This document shows positions 63,668-64,000 of a stretch of DNA of 64,000 bases, piece after piece (position 1 is the first letter of the stretch; every line of letters begins with the position of its first letter). The notes under the pieces are model-generated. The model saw nothing but the letters and a program-made list of their open reading frames with translations, was not told the origin of the DNA and made no database searches. Made by a program: the position numbers and the translations under genes. The stretch comes from Rhizobium sp. Root1212 (lineage in GTDB: Bacteria > Pseudomonadota > Alphaproteobacteria > Rhizobiales > Rhizobiaceae): positions 1 through 64,000 of the forward strand of contig NZ_LMDA01000013.1 in NCBI RefSeq assembly GCF_001424985.1, written 5' to 3'.

Positions 63668-64000
63668 TTAAACGATTTGTTCCAGAAACGCAGGGATCTG
63701 ATCCTTGCCCATCGGCCGGCCGGTCAGATATCCCTGGACATGGGTGCAGCGCTCTCCGCGAATGCGCGCCAATTGCTCAGCTGTCTCGACGCCCTCTGCC
63801 GTGATGGCCATGCCCAGGCTGGTGCCGAGGCTTGCAATGGAGCGAAGGATCGCCTCGCTGTCGGCGTCATTACCGGCAACAAAGGACCGATCGATCTTGA
63901 TTTTGTTGAAGGGAAATTTCTGCAGGTAGCTCAATGATGAGTAGCCCGTCCCGAAATCGTCCATCGAAATCTTGACGCCGAGATCACGTAAGGCGTTCAG
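63668..64000 (-). CDS. EAL-domain protein, C-terminal part (runs off the window)
   Basis: The final 110 codons of an EAL c-di-GMP phosphodiesterase domain: ISMDDFGTGYSSLSYLQKF with the metal-binding Asp pair, KIKIDRSFVAG, ITAEGVETAEQL with catalytic Glu, and the family ending VQGYLTGRPMGKDQIPAF. The 5' part lies beyond base 64000. Upstream of the BLUF gene in one transcript, consistent with a light-controlled phosphodiesterase pair. Confidence 0.93.
   Translation of the reverse strand: MNALRDLGVKISMDDFGTGYSSLSYLQKFPFNKIKIDRSFVAGNDADSEAILRSIASLGTSLGMAITAEGVETAEQLARIRGERCTHVQGYLTGRPMGKDQIPAFLEQIV

Noticed and set aside
1-64000. CRISPR array, rRNA or complete tRNA gene
   Set aside because: No regularly spaced repeats and no rRNA-like or cloverleaf sequence was seen by eye; a covariance search would be needed to be certain.

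Overview
The window reads as accessory DNA of a rhizobial alphaproteobacterium of the Rhizobium/Sinorhizobium/Agrobacterium type, probably a large plasmid, chromid or genomic island. The basis is high GC with strong GC3, rhizobial-looking small proteins, direct-repeat SOS boxes of the alphaproteobacterial LexA type, two Ku genes with a multidomain LigD, an imuA-imuB-dnaE2 mutasome, an IS66 element and many decayed genes. No rRNA, intact tRNA, replication, phage or CRISPR genes were seen, so replicon type is inference.

Layout. 0.2-16 kb is metabolic and signalling: a GAF-GGDEF-PilZ cyclase, an aldehyde dehydrogenase with a divergent LysR regulator, an ABC-F ATPase, a DipZ-like thiol-redox membrane protein divergent from a Tat-type alpha/beta hydrolase, and a duplicated block of response regulator, histidine kinase and ohr in which each copy has lost what the other kept. 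A class III nucleotide cyclase with TPRs and a small membrane protein follow. 16.1-18.6 kb is an IS66 element. 18.7-23.7 kb holds small proteins, a CHASE4-GGDEF-EAL protein and a decayed DUF1778/GNAT toxin-antitoxin pair.

24-32.6 kb is one import and kinase locus: a LacI regulator, palindromic operators, a binding protein, two permeases, a tiny membrane protein, two different ATPases of glycerol-transporter type and a fused DhaK-DhaL kinase. This suggests uptake and phosphorylation of a short ketose or polyol-derived ketone. A decayed 148-bp repeat, also present at 13.3 kb, follows it.

33-57 kb is a dense genome-maintenance island. It carries ligD, a stand-alone ATP-dependent ligase, two ku genes, a protein with two HARP-like repeats, an exonuclease III homologue, an SRAP/HMCES protein, dinB behind a UvrD-like helicase, and imuA-imuB-dnaE2. 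GAAC-N7-GAAC LexA boxes precede both the helicase-dinB pair and imuA. Candidate general-stress (EcfG) promoters precede ligD and the YidB-like gene. Together these would give end joining without a sister template, handling of abasic sites, and SOS-induced error-prone synthesis.

57-64 kb is a sensory cluster: a double-KaiC ATPase overlapping a hybrid histidine kinase, a PAS hybrid kinase, a BLUF blue-light protein and an EAL protein that runs off the window end. It suggests light or stress signalling joined to c-di-GMP turnover.

Several loci look broken: dipZ 3' end, both toxin-antitoxin genes, a response-regulator relic, an ohr relic, a hydrolase relic, a membrane gene with a poly-A slip, and an IS3 relic. 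This fits a fluid replicon region.
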